Notes: generated from the letters alone by a model not told the origin. DNA of 64,000 nucleotides from Centroberyx gerrardi (GCF_048128805.1 NC_136005.1:14457472-14521471); one strand, 5' to 3'. Shown: positions 35,645 to 49,293, counted from the first letter of the stretch. Numbers and translations: made by a program.

Positions 35645-38600
35645 AGATATTCTGGCTGCCCGCTCTGTCAGACTCCGGCCACTCACTCTTTTTCCCCCTT
35701 CTCTCTCGCTCTCACACAATAACCGGAAAGGCTGAGCTCCATTACACAAACACTGAAGGCTGGAGAGAGAAAATAGCAACACTCTCCACAACATCATGTT
35801 ATTGATGTGTGCAATAATCACAGTTGGAGTGTGCGGAGACTGTGTATGTGTTATGTATATGTGTTTGGGTGCGTGGTGCTCTGACACATATACACAGTAC
35901 AGTGCCGTGTTTATTTTAGCCGTCTGCTGAATGAACGTCAGCTGGAGGAGCCCGGTTCAAACCCGGGTTCACACTGGATCTGATGTTACTATTCCACTGC
36001 TATTTAGGGTGAGCGTCTGTGTAGAAACCTCACATAGATGTAGACAAAATAGGGTTGGGAGGGAGCAGGTATGGCGTTCTGGTTAAGTGTCCACCTCTTA
36101 TTGCAGACTGTGCTGTATGTGAACTGGGTGTTGTTGAAGATGAATTTCATTTTTTGTTTCATTGTACGTTATATGAGGAACCAAGACTGCTTTTATTTGA
36201 GAAAATGCAAAACAGGAAGCCTGAGTTGTTCTGGTCAGGAGATGATGTTAAGTTGGAATGGTTTTTCAGAGAGGAAGTTTTTAGTGTGGCCAGTTTTATT
36301 GGGAAAGCATGGAGACTGAGAATGGAGACGCTGTTTATTTGAATGTATGACTTTGATTTATATGTTTTAATTATTATTTGTTTCTGGTTCTTGTTTGTTT
36401 GGAGGAACTCAACGTCTTTGTGTCTTGTAAGCCCATACGGGCTGGGCACCATGTGGTGCACGACAAATTAATAAAAATCTATCTATCTATGCATATATCT
36501 CACTGAATTTGGCCCAGGACAGATGGCTCAACAATAAGTTCTGTTTATTATTAAGTTTCTCCTAACACTGAACAGATCATCTACACTACACCCACACTAC
36601 CATGACTTTGAACCTAGACCTAGTCCACACAAGGGTTTGACCATTATGGGTTTTTTAAGGCTGATACCAATAATGTTCTACTGAAGCTGCCCATAGCTGC
36701 ATTTTGTGCCCATTTTCAATATCATTTTCATGCCAAAAATGACAAGAATTCCTTGTTTCCCCTAAATAGTTAGGCTATTCCTGTCAAGGTGGAAAAGCCT
36801 CCCAAACAACATGTAACCCTAAAACTCTCTATTACTGATGAAATTGCTGGGAGGAACTCATCATCCACTTCCATCATATCGGCAGTGGATTGTCATTACA
36901 GGCTGATAATTCTACATTACTGGCTAATATCGGCCTGATATGTCGGCAGTCTAACCCTGGTCCACACCATCAGGCCCAATAATTCACCACTGATCTCAGC
37001 AACATCAGGCTGACCCTGCGTGGGACGTGGAGGCTGAAAGTTGCTCTGTGTGTGTACACAATGTATCATGTAATCCCATGAGGCCTGGGTCAGGAATGTA
37101 ATGGTGCAGAGAAAGGCTATCATTGTGCAAATGTTAGGTTTATAGGTCAGTGGCAACAGAAAACGTTACATTCTCAGTGAATATGACTCCTCATATTAAT
37201 AATAATAAGGCTCTTCATTGTAGCACATAGTTCTAGATCAGTGGTTCCCAAAGTGTGGTCTGAGGGGGTCGCAGGGGGTCACCAGCAATGTGGAATGGTT
37301 TAATTGCATTATCATTTCATTTGCTAGAAGTCCGCAGCAGTGAAAGACCAACTGATGATAATGATTGATGATTGGTTTTTATTATAGTGTCTAACACCAA
37401 ATCTAGTGCCCAGCCCACTTTGGCTAGGACACTGTTTACATGAAACAGAACAGAGAAAACAAGTTCTTATATCACAAAAATTAAAATGATAAGTAATTCA
37501 GATATACAATATGTAGTAGACGTCCAAATAAGATGGACTTGACAAAAAGAAGCGCTATTTCACATAAACATATACTACACTTTTCCATCTATTCCGTGCT
37601 TCATATAAGAAATAAGCAAACCCAAATATCTTAGATCTGAACGGAAATTGCCACTTGCCTTCATCATTGAACCAAAACACTTCTGGATTTATTTGAAGGA
37701 TTTGCCTGAATAGAGCAAAGTGGAATTCGTTCTCGACCTCGTCCAGGTTACGTAATAAGCATTTCCTCTCCTCTTCTGGAAATCTAGTAAAACGGCCTCG
37801 GCCTGTTTCAAGTGCCAGGGGGAAAGTACCAGACCATAGCTGGGCACAGACTGACCTTTGGCCCCGAGTTAGATTAAGGGTCTAAGTGTTTTGCACTCTA
37901 CAGATGTATAAGAATGTCTTTTCTCATCGTCCTGTTCACTCTTTCCACAATTATCTCCCCACCACCAATAGGCCAGACATTTATTTCTGTTCAGGGTAAT
38001 AATAAAACATAAATATAAACATATAAACATCTTGTCTAATGCACATATAACTGGGGGTCCCTAATATGTAGAAGTTTGTTCTAGACGCNNNNNNNNNNNN
38101 NNNNNNNNNNNNNNNNNNNNNNNNNNNNNNNNNNNNNNNNNNNNNNNNNNNNNNNNNNNNNNNNNNNNNNNNNNNNNNNNNNNNNNNNNNNNNNNNNNNN
38201 NNNNNNNNNNNNNNNNNNNNNNNNNNNNNNNNNNNNNNNNNNNNNNNNNNNNNNNNNNNNNNNNNNNNNNNNNNNNNNNNNNNNNNNNTCCATCACATTA
38301 AGTTTGGTGAATAAACTGAAATAGGAACAGAGCGTATTGTCAATCTTCAAACAGTTCAACTTATGAGCTGCAGCTCACTCAAATGACACAATTACATTTT
38401 CCCAATTTCTGCTTAAAACTGTCCATTTGGATTTATTTACATAGCCAGCAGCAGCAGCAGCAGCAGCAGCAGCTGTATTTACTCCTTCCTACTCATTTGT
38501 GTCCACTTCAAGGTACAGAATACATAGTTTGAAATTTATGTGGATTGCTCCTTTAGTATGTAGCAGAGAGGAGGAAATGGCTCTTAATACAGTTTCCTCT

Positions 38601-38673
38601 TACAGCACCCTATGCACTTCATGTTTACAAAGCAGAGCTTAGTTTGGTGAGCCTGCGGAGTGTTAAAAGGGTG

Positions 38674-38704
<31 letters not shown>

Positions 38705-38857
38705 CAGCATGTTCAGACAGGAGCTGGTTTGCTCCGGCTCGTTTACATTCCCGAGACAAGCAACCGAAAAGTAGACAGCATTTGTTTCTCTCCTCTCCTC
38801 CTCCTCTTTATATCCTCCAGGCCTCTCTTTGTCTCTCTCTCTCTCTGTCTCTCCCTC

Positions 38858-38900
<43 letters not shown>

Positions 38901-41366
38901 GTCTCTCTGTCTCTCCCTCTCTCTCTGTCTCTCTGTCTCTCTCTCTCTCTCTCTGTCTCTGTCTCTCTCTCTCTTTCTCTCTCTCTGTCTGTCTCTTTGT
39001 GTGAGGACAGAGTTCACTGGGGCTGAAAACATTCCAAATCAACGGTGTTTGTCTCACAGATGATGATGAAGCCCGTGTTTTGCGCTCTGCAGTGACGCAC
39101 ATAGACACTGGAGAAACACAGGCAGACACAGACATAAACACACACACACACACACTGGCGCTTAAACACACAGGTGATCCAGGTGTCAGACTGGATTGCG
39201 AGGCTCCCTCCTGGAGTGCCTGAGCAGAGCAGAGGGATGGAGTGAGAGTGACAGAGCGAGAGAAGGAGGAGTGAAGCTGTCAGCTGGGTACAAGGCGGTG
39301 CAGACGGAGAGTCAGACAGACACATGGAAACACAGACGGATACACAGGCAGACAGACAGACTGCATAACACAGGTGCCCTTTCCCTCTCCCTCTCCCTTG
39401 ATAGAGCGAGGGCAAAATACAAAGTGTGCAACAGATAAGGCGGAGGTGGGTGTTTGTCCGCGGCTCCACGTCTGTGTGTGTATCAGCGTCTCGGCCGGTT
39501 TATCAGTGATAATGTGAAAATGTCAAGCAACCAGGTAGTCAGCAGAAATGCCTAGGTGCCTGTATTGTTCTGCTCAAGGTTTGGGTGGGGTGCAATCTTA
39601 TTTAAAGGTGCCGTTTAATTACCATAAACAAGTGAGTCATGAGTCATGGCAGTGGTGTTGTTGGCGCTAGTGTTTCTCAAACTTAAAACCACGTGATTTC
39701 CCATGAACACCATTCCTTCCTGTTGCTGTGTATGTGTGTTTGTTTTGAAAAGCAAGAATAAGGAAATAAGCTAATAGTCCTCAAGTGTCGTGATTTCTGG
39801 GCCATCGGATTACATCTGGATACTTTTTTTTTTTCTGGGATTTTTGGATCTCATTTGCCAATTGTTCTGTTTTTAAAATGAGTGAAATAATGTAAGTAGA
39901 AATGACATATGACCAAGTTATTACATGTTTTAAGGTGTTATTGAATTTTTTTAAACTATTTCGCCAACAACCATGAGGCGGATAGTGTGTTATCCTCCTT
40001 ATGATCTATGTTATCCTTGCTTCACAAAGCCATGAACTGCTGGAATGCTAAGCTAAGTATGGCTGCCATTATTTCATTTTTTTCATTGCAGCTTCAAAAC
40101 CCATCAGAATCCACATACACAAACACACATAATAGAGGAAGCAAAAATAGTCAATATTAGTGTTGGACGTAGTTAAAGGCAATCAGTTTCACCCCTTTTC
40201 ATGTTAGACAGAAAGGGGGGGCGGGATCCATAGTCCTTTATTTGGGACCGAAAAATGATGCCACGCTTGAGAGGGCAACAGCAGCCCTTGATAACAGCGG
40301 ATATGCATTCCGACGAGTAAGCTGACATGAAGTTGAAACTATGCGCTGGAAGAACAGCGTCTCACTTGCTGTTCTGTGACTTCACGCAATCTCCCTTTTT
40401 GCCATAAAGCAGTGCAGCGAATTTCCCACAGAACCCGACCCGGTGGCGCACAGTGTTAAATACAGTGCAGAGGCTGGTATAGAGACTGCCGGTCTTCTCG
40501 GTGATGGTCTCGTTTGTTTACAGTAATTACACTAATGTCTCAGAATTCATGTGGTAATGATTTATTGATGTTAAAATGTTACACGTGAATCCTTTAAGCT
40601 TGCTCGGTGTTTGTGATTATATCGCTGTGCGGCACTATGTGGTGGCGCAGTCTTGTGGAAGTGTTGCCACTCGCATTTCCACAGAGCTCGTCTTCTCTGT
40701 CTAAGCGGTCTGTGTAGCCTAGAAGCTGTTCAACTGATCTTTAATCCCCTCCAGCTTGCTCCTTCTTATCTATTCCCTCTCCTTTTTTTTCCTCTTTTCT
40801 CTTCTTTCTCCTCTCTCTCTCTTCACGTACAGCATTACACATGTATTCCCTCTTGCTCTCTCAGTCTCTCTTTTTCGCTTCCTCTCTCCCTTCAGATGAG
40901 TAGCTATAGCCAAAAGGGAGCGGAGATGAGTGTCTTGGTCTTCCTACCTATGCTTCAGCTGTCATGTGCCCTTTCTAACACACTGTATCAGAATTTAGTT
41001 ATTGGATTAACTTGGTCCGGCTAATTGGAATCAATGAATAGCGATTGGAAATTTGTATATGATACAGTGAATGTACGTACAGTGAAGCCGATATGACATA
41101 GTTAAATTAGTTTAGCCTTTCAGATCATATGGACTAGGATGGACAGAGGAGACCTGGTCAGTGTTTCTTCTGGCAGAGGCCTGATAAATACAGGCAGTTG
41201 TTTATTGCCCCCTGCCTCTCCTTCCCTCCTTTAATCATCATGCCTCTCTCTCTGCAACCCTCTCTCTGCTCAGACGAATACAAGATGAAGGGAGTGGAGG
41301 AGGTGAAGTACATGAGAGGAGAAGAAGACCGGGTGAATGCACGCAACCAGGAGAACCTGGTGAGAG

Positions 41367-41462
<96 letters not shown>

Positions 41463-42651
41463 CCAACCATCCACTGACAGCCCATCAACAACACACGAAG
41501 GCAGACCTCTCCCTGACAGTTCATCAGCTCAAGCAAACAGACGAATGTTTGTGCCAAACGCATACATCCACACCTCCTCCACCCCCCCCAACCAGTACAT
41601 ACACATCCTCTCTCATACACACACACACACACACACTCAAACTGGTGCCTCACAAGCAGGTAGAGACAACATGTTGGTGTGTTTGGAATGTGGGGGCCGC
41701 TCTCTCAGTCTGTTTAACCCTCTCTGCTCCAAAAACAATGCAAAACAATGAATTTTTCTGCATAAACATGCCTCATGTTTGATATACTGTCATTTGTGAA
41801 GTAATTCGGTGATAATAACTTCACAAATAACTTCTAGACTATCCCATCCCTCTTGACGAAAATGATATAAATACTTTATGGGTTCAGCAGTTCACATTTA
41901 ACCTCACCAAAGCCCAAAATATAAGGCTTGCATCCATTTATATCCTGAACAACGTATTAATTAATTGAATCCCAAAATAAGGTGGCGTGAAGTAGGAGCC
42001 AGGTTGCGTGTCCAGAAAAGCAGGTCAGTCTCCCCAGCCTCCTGGACTCTCACACCCCGGCCAACAGGCCTGGATCCTGGCCAGCGCAGGCCAGGCTCTC
42101 CCTCCGCTCTGCCTGGCCAGACCAGCAGTGAGAAGCATCCTGGTTCTTAATATGGATCTAGACCAGGGCAGCGCAGCCCACAGCCGCTAGACGTGGTCAA
42201 ACCAGTATTTGTTTCTCACCACTTGTCATTATTGTAGGTGTTCCCTTTCAGAGAGGAATTCACTGAATATACAGGAGCCGGCTGAAAGAGTAAAGATTGA
42301 TGGCAGGGTGTGAAAGGTGCAGGTTGGTGTATTTTCGGTTGATTTACCAACCCGAATTAGAATCGCAGCAACATTTCAGTCTCACAGGAACCTCCACACG
42401 AAGCTTGGAAAAACGTGGGCTGGAAATTATGCAAGGTGACCGTCCACTATGTTTGAATAACCCATTGTACCTGGCCTACATCCATTCCCCATGTCCTGAG
42501 TCTGAGACTGTTGTGGAGTGCCAGAGAGGGGAGAGGAATTGATTTGGTGTTGCAGGTCTGAAGTGATGTATGCTTTCAGCGGTGTGACTGTTTGCTGATA
42601 TGAGTTGTTTGTTTTTCAGCCATTTTTTATCAGCTGGTAATGAGAGCTAAT

Positions 42652-42685
<34 letters not shown>

Positions 42686-43296
42686 TCTCTCTTTTAGGAG
42701 AAGAGTAGTGTGCAGTACAGGGGCAAACAGCACAAAGAGGTCGCTGGAGCAAACGTCAACAAGACTAAGTAAGTGGCCAGCAGCATGTCTGTATATATCT
42801 GTATATACAGACTGGATATGTATGCATATATGCACATATATTATATGATCAGATGGGCTTTTTCATGTCTAATAGCATTCACACTTTCCCCACAAATATT
42901 GCTAATAAATTATTAATTCATAACTGTCTCTTAAGATCCAAATCAGTATGTTAATATTATTATGTACCAAGTAAGTGATATTTGTATATTTTGCTTCTGG
43001 CTTTTATAGTGCTGCCTTTTGGCCTACTGCATACTCTGTGTGTGGGTGTGGGTGTGTGTGTGTGTGTGTGTGTGTGTCTGTGTCTGTGTCTGTGTCTGTG
43101 TGTGTGTGCTTATGTCTTGTGATGAGTCTGTGTAGATTACCATATTGGTTGCTGGTGGCTGTAGAGTATTTAGTCTTCGGATTAGAGACGGTGTTAATAC
43201 TCTACTATAAAATAATTTAATAATTTAAATTCCTCCACAGCTTCTCAACCCAAGGTTTTCTCACACTGTAGTGAGGAGTGTGTGTGTGTGTGTGTG

Positions 43297-43335
<39 letters not shown>

Positions 43336-43587
43336 GTGCTGTGTGGGGGGTGTAATGGAAAATTCTCATGATGTATTTGTTGCCTCCCTTCTTCTCCTCC
43401 CCTCCAACCTCCAACTTCCTCTCCCCCTCGTTCTTGCTCCATTTCAATTTCTCCTTCCCTCTCTCTCTCTCTCTCCCTCTATCTCTCCTTCCCGCTCTCT
43501 CTCTCCCTCTCAGTATTCACACGTCAGAGAGCCAGCAGGAATTTTTCAGGATGCTGGATGAGAAGATTGAGAAGGTGAGGGGGGGCT

Positions 43588-43622
<35 letters not shown>

Positions 43623-44525
43623 ACGCTCCTGGTAGTGGGGGTGTGTGTGCATGAGGGCAGGGAGTGGGTCTCTGAGCATTTAAAGAAACAGCTGGGTCTT
43701 AACATTTAAAGAGACAGGCTGTACAACAACACCATTAGTCCACATTGACATTCCTGCGCCTAAAACCTTAAATTATGCGTACTATGCATGTGTGTGGGGG
43801 AGGAATAGGTTATCACTGCAATGATGAACAATTACCACTTTTAGTCAACTACCTGAATTATACCCATCCAGTGGCTTTAGTCCCTGACAATAGGTTAGGT
43901 AGTAGGGTGAAATAACAGTGAATAGTGGTTGGATTTGGCTTCAGGAGCTGCATTTTGATTTTATCTCTCCTTCATTCCTCCCTTAAAACAAATCCTATGT
44001 CAGTGTTTTTTCATTGTGCAACTGAGGCAGCCTTTTTTGAAAAGAGAGAGAGAGACGGGGTTGAATACAGTGTGTTGAAAGGAAGCAGAACGTCGGACAG
44101 ACTCTGGGGATGATATAGACAACAGGAAGTAGTTGAGTTAGCTCTGTATCTTGATGGAGGAAACAAAACAACGTGGCTGCCCTCAATATTTTCTCCATCG
44201 GTAGCTGCAAATAGATCGGTGTTTGTTTAAACCTGATTGGAGTGCTAGGTGGGTGGGGTTTTGCCGCGTCAGGACAATTCGGATAGTGTCGTGGAAGTTG
44301 TCACTAAGCATGCTTAATTGACTTTGGTGCCAAACTAGGTTAAGGCAAACCATGAAATGCATTTGCAAATGCTATTTAATCTAGGTCTGATGTTATCTTG
44401 CCTCTCTTATCCCTCTCTTCAATCACTGTACTTTCTTTTTCTTTCATCTGTGGTGTGTGTGTGTGTGTGTGTGCACGCAGGGGCGGGACTACTGTTCGGA
44501 GGCAGAGGAGGAAGATGGGACATAG
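33659..44525 (+). CDS. c1orf21: C1orf21 homologue, small N-terminally MGC-type protein, five coding exons, 117 aa
   Basis: Orthologue of human C1orf21 (PIG13, 121 residues), function unknown. Exons: 33659-33749, 41274-41359, 42698-42768, 43514-43574, 44481-44525. All are GT-AG with matching phases, 354 nt including TAG. It starts MGCTSAKQVSAVPNDEE; Gly2 and Cys3 make a plausible myristoylation/palmitoylation site, so membrane attachment is likely by inference. Conserved blocks are GVEEVKYM, ARNQENL, SESQQEFFRMLDEKIEK and the acidic end GRDYCSEAEEEDGT. The start is fixed by the match to the human N-terminus. The first coding intron (7.5 kb) contains a LINE fragment and the assembly gap, but no coding exon is missing judged against the human protein. 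The acceptors of three exons follow CT or TG microsatellites and three donors lead straight into them. Confidence 0.94.
34233..34266. repeat. (GGCT)n microsatellite
   Basis: Eight GGCT-type units with one change, in c1orf21 intron. The following 34.3-35.3 kb is pyrimidine-rich low-complexity DNA with no exon. Confidence 0.8.
36040..36490 (+). mobile_element. LINE 3' end fragment (reverse-transcriptase ORF C-terminus)
   Basis: A frame over 36055-36342 contains CAVCELGVVEDEFHFLFHC, the Cys/His block with EDExHFLxxC that ends the second ORF of many fish LINEs, followed by a stop. The 3' part folds into short hairpins (GCCCATACGGGC, GCACCATGTGGTGC) and ends in ATAAAAATCTATCTATCTAT, a short tandem tail as in L2/CR1-type elements. 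Strongly 5' truncated. Clade assignment is uncertain. Confidence 0.65.
37236..37300 (+). mobile_element. hAT-like terminal fragment
   Basis: CAGTGGTTCCCAAAGTGTGG is a familiar hAT MITE terminus. I could not find the matching opposite end before the assembly gap. The surrounding 36.5-38.1 kb has no other recognised feature. Confidence 0.4.
38089..38288. other. Assembly gap (200 N)
   Basis: Exactly 200 unknown bases, a size often used as a placeholder, so the real distance may differ. The gap lies in the c1orf21 intron between 33749 and 41274. Confidence 0.99.
38446..38474. repeat. (CAG)n trinucleotide repeat
   Basis: About nine CAG units in c1orf21 intron, on its sense strand. Non-coding here. 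Confidence 0.85.
38824..39000. repeat. (CT)n/(CTGT)n microsatellite, about 175 bp
   Basis: Long CT tract with regularly spaced CTGT variants. Frames on both strands are low-complexity artefacts. From 39.0 to 41.2 kb nothing else is recognised. Confidence 0.9.
41370..41461. repeat. (CA)46 microsatellite beside a c1orf21 donor
   Basis: The longest perfect dinucleotide run in the window, starting about 10 bp after the exon end at 41359 (GTGAGAGACG then CACA). Confidence 0.95.
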
Positions 44526-45679
44526 CACAGACGCCCCCAGAACTGACCTCCACAGAGAGCCTCACAGTGTGTGTGTGTGTGTGTGTGTGCGTGCGTGTGT
44601 GTGTGTGTATGCGTGCGTGCGTGTGTGAGTGTGTGAGAGAGACAGAAAGAGAGAGAGAGACAGACAGCTGAACCAGTGTTTGACCGACGGGGCGTTTGTT
44701 TGTATGTGACACTGTATGTGTTAGTATGAGCATGTGTTTTTTTGAACATATGACAAAGAAAGTATTTTGAACGCGAGTGTAAAAAGTGAGAGAGAGAGCG
44801 AGAGAGAGAAAGAATGACATAAAGAACACTATCCTCAGAGACTACAGGCCCTCCTCTCTTAGCCCCGCGCCCCTTCAGGCCCCCCGAGCGGACAGATGGC
44901 GGCGGAGGAGCGATGGAGGGACGGACAGACGAGGGGAGGGAGAGATGGAGCGACGAGGAGGACGTGACGACGGATGGACGGATATCGTGACAAGCGGAGA
45001 CAAACGGACTATTTGCCTCAGTCAGGCCAGAGGATCTGCTCTCCCTGCGCAGGTCGGCGGCGGCCCTCCATCCCTCCATCTATCCCTCCCTGTCTGTCCC
45101 TCTGTCCCGCTGTGCTGTGGTTCCCCATGGTCCAGCCCCGAGTAGCTAACCCCCTTCAAGACTACAGCGAGCCGGTCGGAAAAAGGAACTCCCACATACG
45201 GAAGCCCAGTAAGGACACACGTGGACGTTTTGGTACGGTCCCGGTTGGCGTATGGAGGACTGAGAGACGCATAAGCGGGAGAAGTAAGGGAGCTTTGGGG
45301 GAGGAAAAGATGGCGAAGGAAGACGAGGTTGGTGAGGTTGCAGTTTATGTAACCAAGCCAGAATCCACACCGAACTTTGCCCTTCCTGCAGCTAAGCTAG
45401 GCCGGCCTGGGCCATGGGGGACTGAGGGGAAGAGGGGTTGGGTGGGGCGGGGTGAGGGAGGGAAGGTGGGGAAAGAAAGAGGAGAAATTCCTGATATTTT
45501 AATAAGAGAAAGAATAGGGAGCGAGCGGGTGATTTAGAAGCTCTGAACGCCTCCTGCCTTCTGAAGTCAAGGACCTTTTTATTTTTTATTCTGTTCCACA
45601 GCCACTAGTTCAGATATTTTCCTGTTTTTTCAATGTTGTTTCTTCAGTTTCTTTATATGTTGCCCTCCCTCCTAGTGTA

Positions 45680-45689
45680 TCATCACCAC

Positions 45690-45730
<41 letters not shown>
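45680..45730. repeat. (CAT)n trinucleotide repeat
   Basis: About 15 ATC/CAT units in the presumed c1orf21 3' UTR. Confidence 0.9.
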
Positions 45731-46336
45731 CGCCCTGCAGACTAAAGCTGCATAAATCAGAGTATCTGTGTCTCAACCCAGTCTATCCTCTCCAGTATGC
45801 CCCAACACAGCGGACCTACCTGTCAGGAGGCAACACACACACACACACACACAACACATACATGGAGTCATGTACATAGCACACAATCTCATTCAAACAC
45901 ACATGTACATATAAACAGACACAAATACACACACACACATCGTATCCCTTTCATTTCACCAGCAGACTGTTCTGTATATCAATAGGAGGTGTTCTGTGTT
46001 GGAAGCGGCTCTGTATTTCTGCTCTGTTGCAGCGTTCATGACCCCTTCTTCTGTATTATGAGCTCAGCTTCTCTTCAGCTCAGCAGTATTGAAGCTTACT
46101 GGCATAGAGTGAAGTCACCCTCTCTTTCTGCACGCACAAACACACACAAACACACACACACATACGCACACATACACACGCACTCGGGCACACAAGCAGC
46201 GAGCTGGGCTGAGTATAAAGGGGTAGAGGTATGGTTGCCGTGGAGACACAGACCTGATCACATTTCTGTTGTCAACATTACTGGATACTTCCTGTCTATT
46301 ATTTTGAATATTTTTTTGTTTTGTTTTTCTATTAAA

Positions 46337-46342
46337 AATAAA
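46337..46342 (+). terminator. c1orf21: Candidate c1orf21 polyadenylation signal AATAAA
   Basis: A canonical hexamer 1.8 kb after the stop codon, followed by a TG-rich stretch (46400-46430) of the kind found downstream of cleavage sites. Confidence 0.45.
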
Positions 46343-49234
46343 AACAAAGAAGCTCTTTATGCGTGTGGCATCTTTGTGTAATCGTGCATGGTTGTTAATG
46401 CGTGCGTGCGTGTGTGTGTGTGTGTGTATGGTGCTCTAATAGCTGAGTAATGGAGAGTGCTGTCATGCTGGCAGTGGACTGAGGAGTGTGAAGTCAGTCT
46501 ATTTTCCTGTGGTCATGCTGCCTGAGGCCATGGAGCCCAGACGGATACACTCAGGAAAAACCAAGACTGCATTATGCCACCTGGTGGTTCAGCAGAATCC
46601 CTGCACTCTAGTTTGCACTATTTCCTTGTTATCAAACGGGCATTTCACCCCTAATTGAGCACATAATTGAACATTTTATCCTGGTGTAACTGGTTCTTGA
46701 TGAAAGATTTGCACCGGGGTTTTAGTTCAGTAGGTGTTCAGTGATACATTGATGATACATTGTTGTTGATTTGAATTCCTGAATAGTATAGTCCCATTCA
46801 CTGTAAGTGTGTTAAACCACAAACTATATTTTACTTGCAGTATCCTTCTGTGAGGATTTAGGCCATATTACTTTTTCATTTTCATCGTTCCACAGCTGTA
46901 TTAAACTACATCTGGACGACAAACAAAGAAATCCAAATTCATCAAATCCATAACTTTTAAAACCAAAGGAAGTTGTGCAAGACTGCTTGCAGCTTCAGGA
47001 AAGGCCTTTGTGTGGATTTATGTGAACAATGAATCAGCTTTGTTTTTATGGCCCTTTAACTGTTGCAGTACAAGGGCAGAGAAACCCATGATAAGAGACA
47101 ATATCAAAATGATACCAGACACAGAGGCAAAACTCATTATCGTATAATATTGAAGGTTGCTAGATGTATAGAAATAATAGGGACATTTTTTGAAGAAGCT
47201 AATCATCTGTCTTTATATTGAGCAGCAACATTTCTTTTTCACAAATGGATTTATGACGTTTTAGAATAAAAACCCTGAGTGCTGAATCAATATCTGTTCC
47301 CCTGAAAGTTCTTGAAGGCCAGGCCTAATGTGCACCATGTGGGGATGCCATAATGCTTAGAGTTAGTGTCAATGGTTAAGCTGATTACCATGTTATGAAA
47401 GGAACATTCAGTAGCAGAGCTGCTTCTTTAAAAGCTGTACCACTCTCTGTCTGTCTCTCTCTCTCACACACACACAAACTCCTTTACCTCGCACGCACTC
47501 ACTCACAAGGGCACATAAGGTTACAATCAGCAGCCACTGTGCACATCAGCAGAGTGAAAGGGTCCCTGTGGGCCAGTACTGCACAGCAAGGCTCTCCCAC
47601 ACAGAGAAATGTGTGTTGGAGAGAGACAGAGATGGAGGTGGGCGAGGTGGAACGAGAAATTAAGACAGGGAGTTGGACAGCGAGAATGTGGGAGGGAGGG
47701 AGTGAGCGGAGGGAGAGACGGATGTTGCCCGTTAACCTCAGACAGGAATATGGGCAAGACAATGTTCTTTCCACCATGACGTAAGTACTAATAAAGAGCC
47801 CACTCCTCCCTGCTGTGCGTGTGTGTGTTAATGTGTTAGTGTGAGTGAGTGAAAGAGAGGCCAAAGTGTGAGAGTCCTCATTAGGGTACAGCATGTTCTT
47901 GGCTCCTAGTGGACTGTGCCTGAAGTCTTCAGCCCCCCAGATAGCAGAAGGGATCCAATACCAAACCTCAAGGCGTAGGTTTGGGACAAACATGGTGATT
48001 CCAGCTACGTGTGTGTGTGTGTGTGTGTGTGTGTGAGAGAAACTACATCACATGCAATTTTTGTGCATAGAGATGCAAGAGGAAGTGTTTGTGTGTGAAT
48101 GTGCAGAAAGTGAGAGGAAACTGCACACATGTAATTTTTACAAATGTGAGAGCTTGTGTGTGTGTGTACACGCGCAGGCATTGCCCACGTATGAGTCAAC
48201 TGAGAGAGGCGATGGGATGGATCCCTGCCTAGATGCCCAGCAGGGCTTTGCTCTGCGTCTTAACTCCATCCAGCAGCTCCTGGCTGCTTCATCTCCACTC
48301 TTGAGTAATCTGACTACTTCTAGTAGCTCTAAAAACACATTCATTTAGCAATGAGCCAGCACCAGCCTCTCCTCCATGCCTCTCTCTCTCTCTCTCTCTC
48401 TCTCTCCACCTCAGTACAGAGACATTTACATTTATCTTCTATCAATACTCCTACTTTACTCCTGTGTCTCTTGAGTCAGTCCAGGAGCAACCAGCTGTTT
48501 CTCTCTCTCTCTCTCTCTCTCTCCCTCCCCTTCTCTCTCCCTACCTCCTTTCCCACCTCATCCATTTGTATGTAAAGCCTCTCCATGCAGATCCATATAC
48601 TGGATTACCTTGGCAGGGATGCCACTCACATGAAAGAGACCAAGGCTTTAGGAAGGTAGTATTAGATGCATTTGCATTCATGCCACACATCCACAAGAAG
48701 TGACCTAATTAAAGCCCAGTATGCTAATTGTACGGTGTAAACGCATCATATTTTCTCCATCAACAATAAGGGACCATCTAGATGCATCTACTTAACGGCA
48801 GAGGCACATTTTGATTGTTTTGATAATCCCCATGGCTATATTTAGAATAGCATATGTGGCTTAACTTGAAACGGAGGGAAAGGTTAGTGAATCCTCTGCA
48901 TCGCTGAAGTGACCAACAGCATAGGAAGGACTGGGTGAGATGGTTTCAGTGAGATGGATAGCCAGAGAGCCTGACTGCTTAATGGTTCTGCACTCATATA
49001 GTATTTTACTGCAGTCTGCCAAATTCCCAGTAAGCTGAGCAAGCAGTCGTAGCCTGGAGCAAGGCTGGTGACTCGGCCTCAGTAGATTACAGCAGTGTGG
49101 CTGTGTAGTAGAGAGAGGAGTCTGTTAGTGACAGACAGCATACATGTGTCTGGGACACTTTCAACACTCTCTACACTCTGACCCCACTGAGTGGCTCTCT
49201 CACACCATCTGGACCTAAGATCCCCCAGGAGGGA

Positions 49235-49236
<2 letters not shown>

Positions 49237-49293
<57 letters not shown>

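Larger units (their letters stand above)
44526..46370 (+). other. c1orf21: Probable c1orf21 3' UTR
   Basis: Starts after the c1orf21 TAG and includes TG/GA repeats, a GC-rich block at 44.86-45.46 kb and a (CAT)n run. A polyA signal AATAAA at 46337-46342 is the likely end. A 187-codon open frame (44974-45537) lies inside it; it resembles nothing I know. The end point is inferred. Confidence 0.45.
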
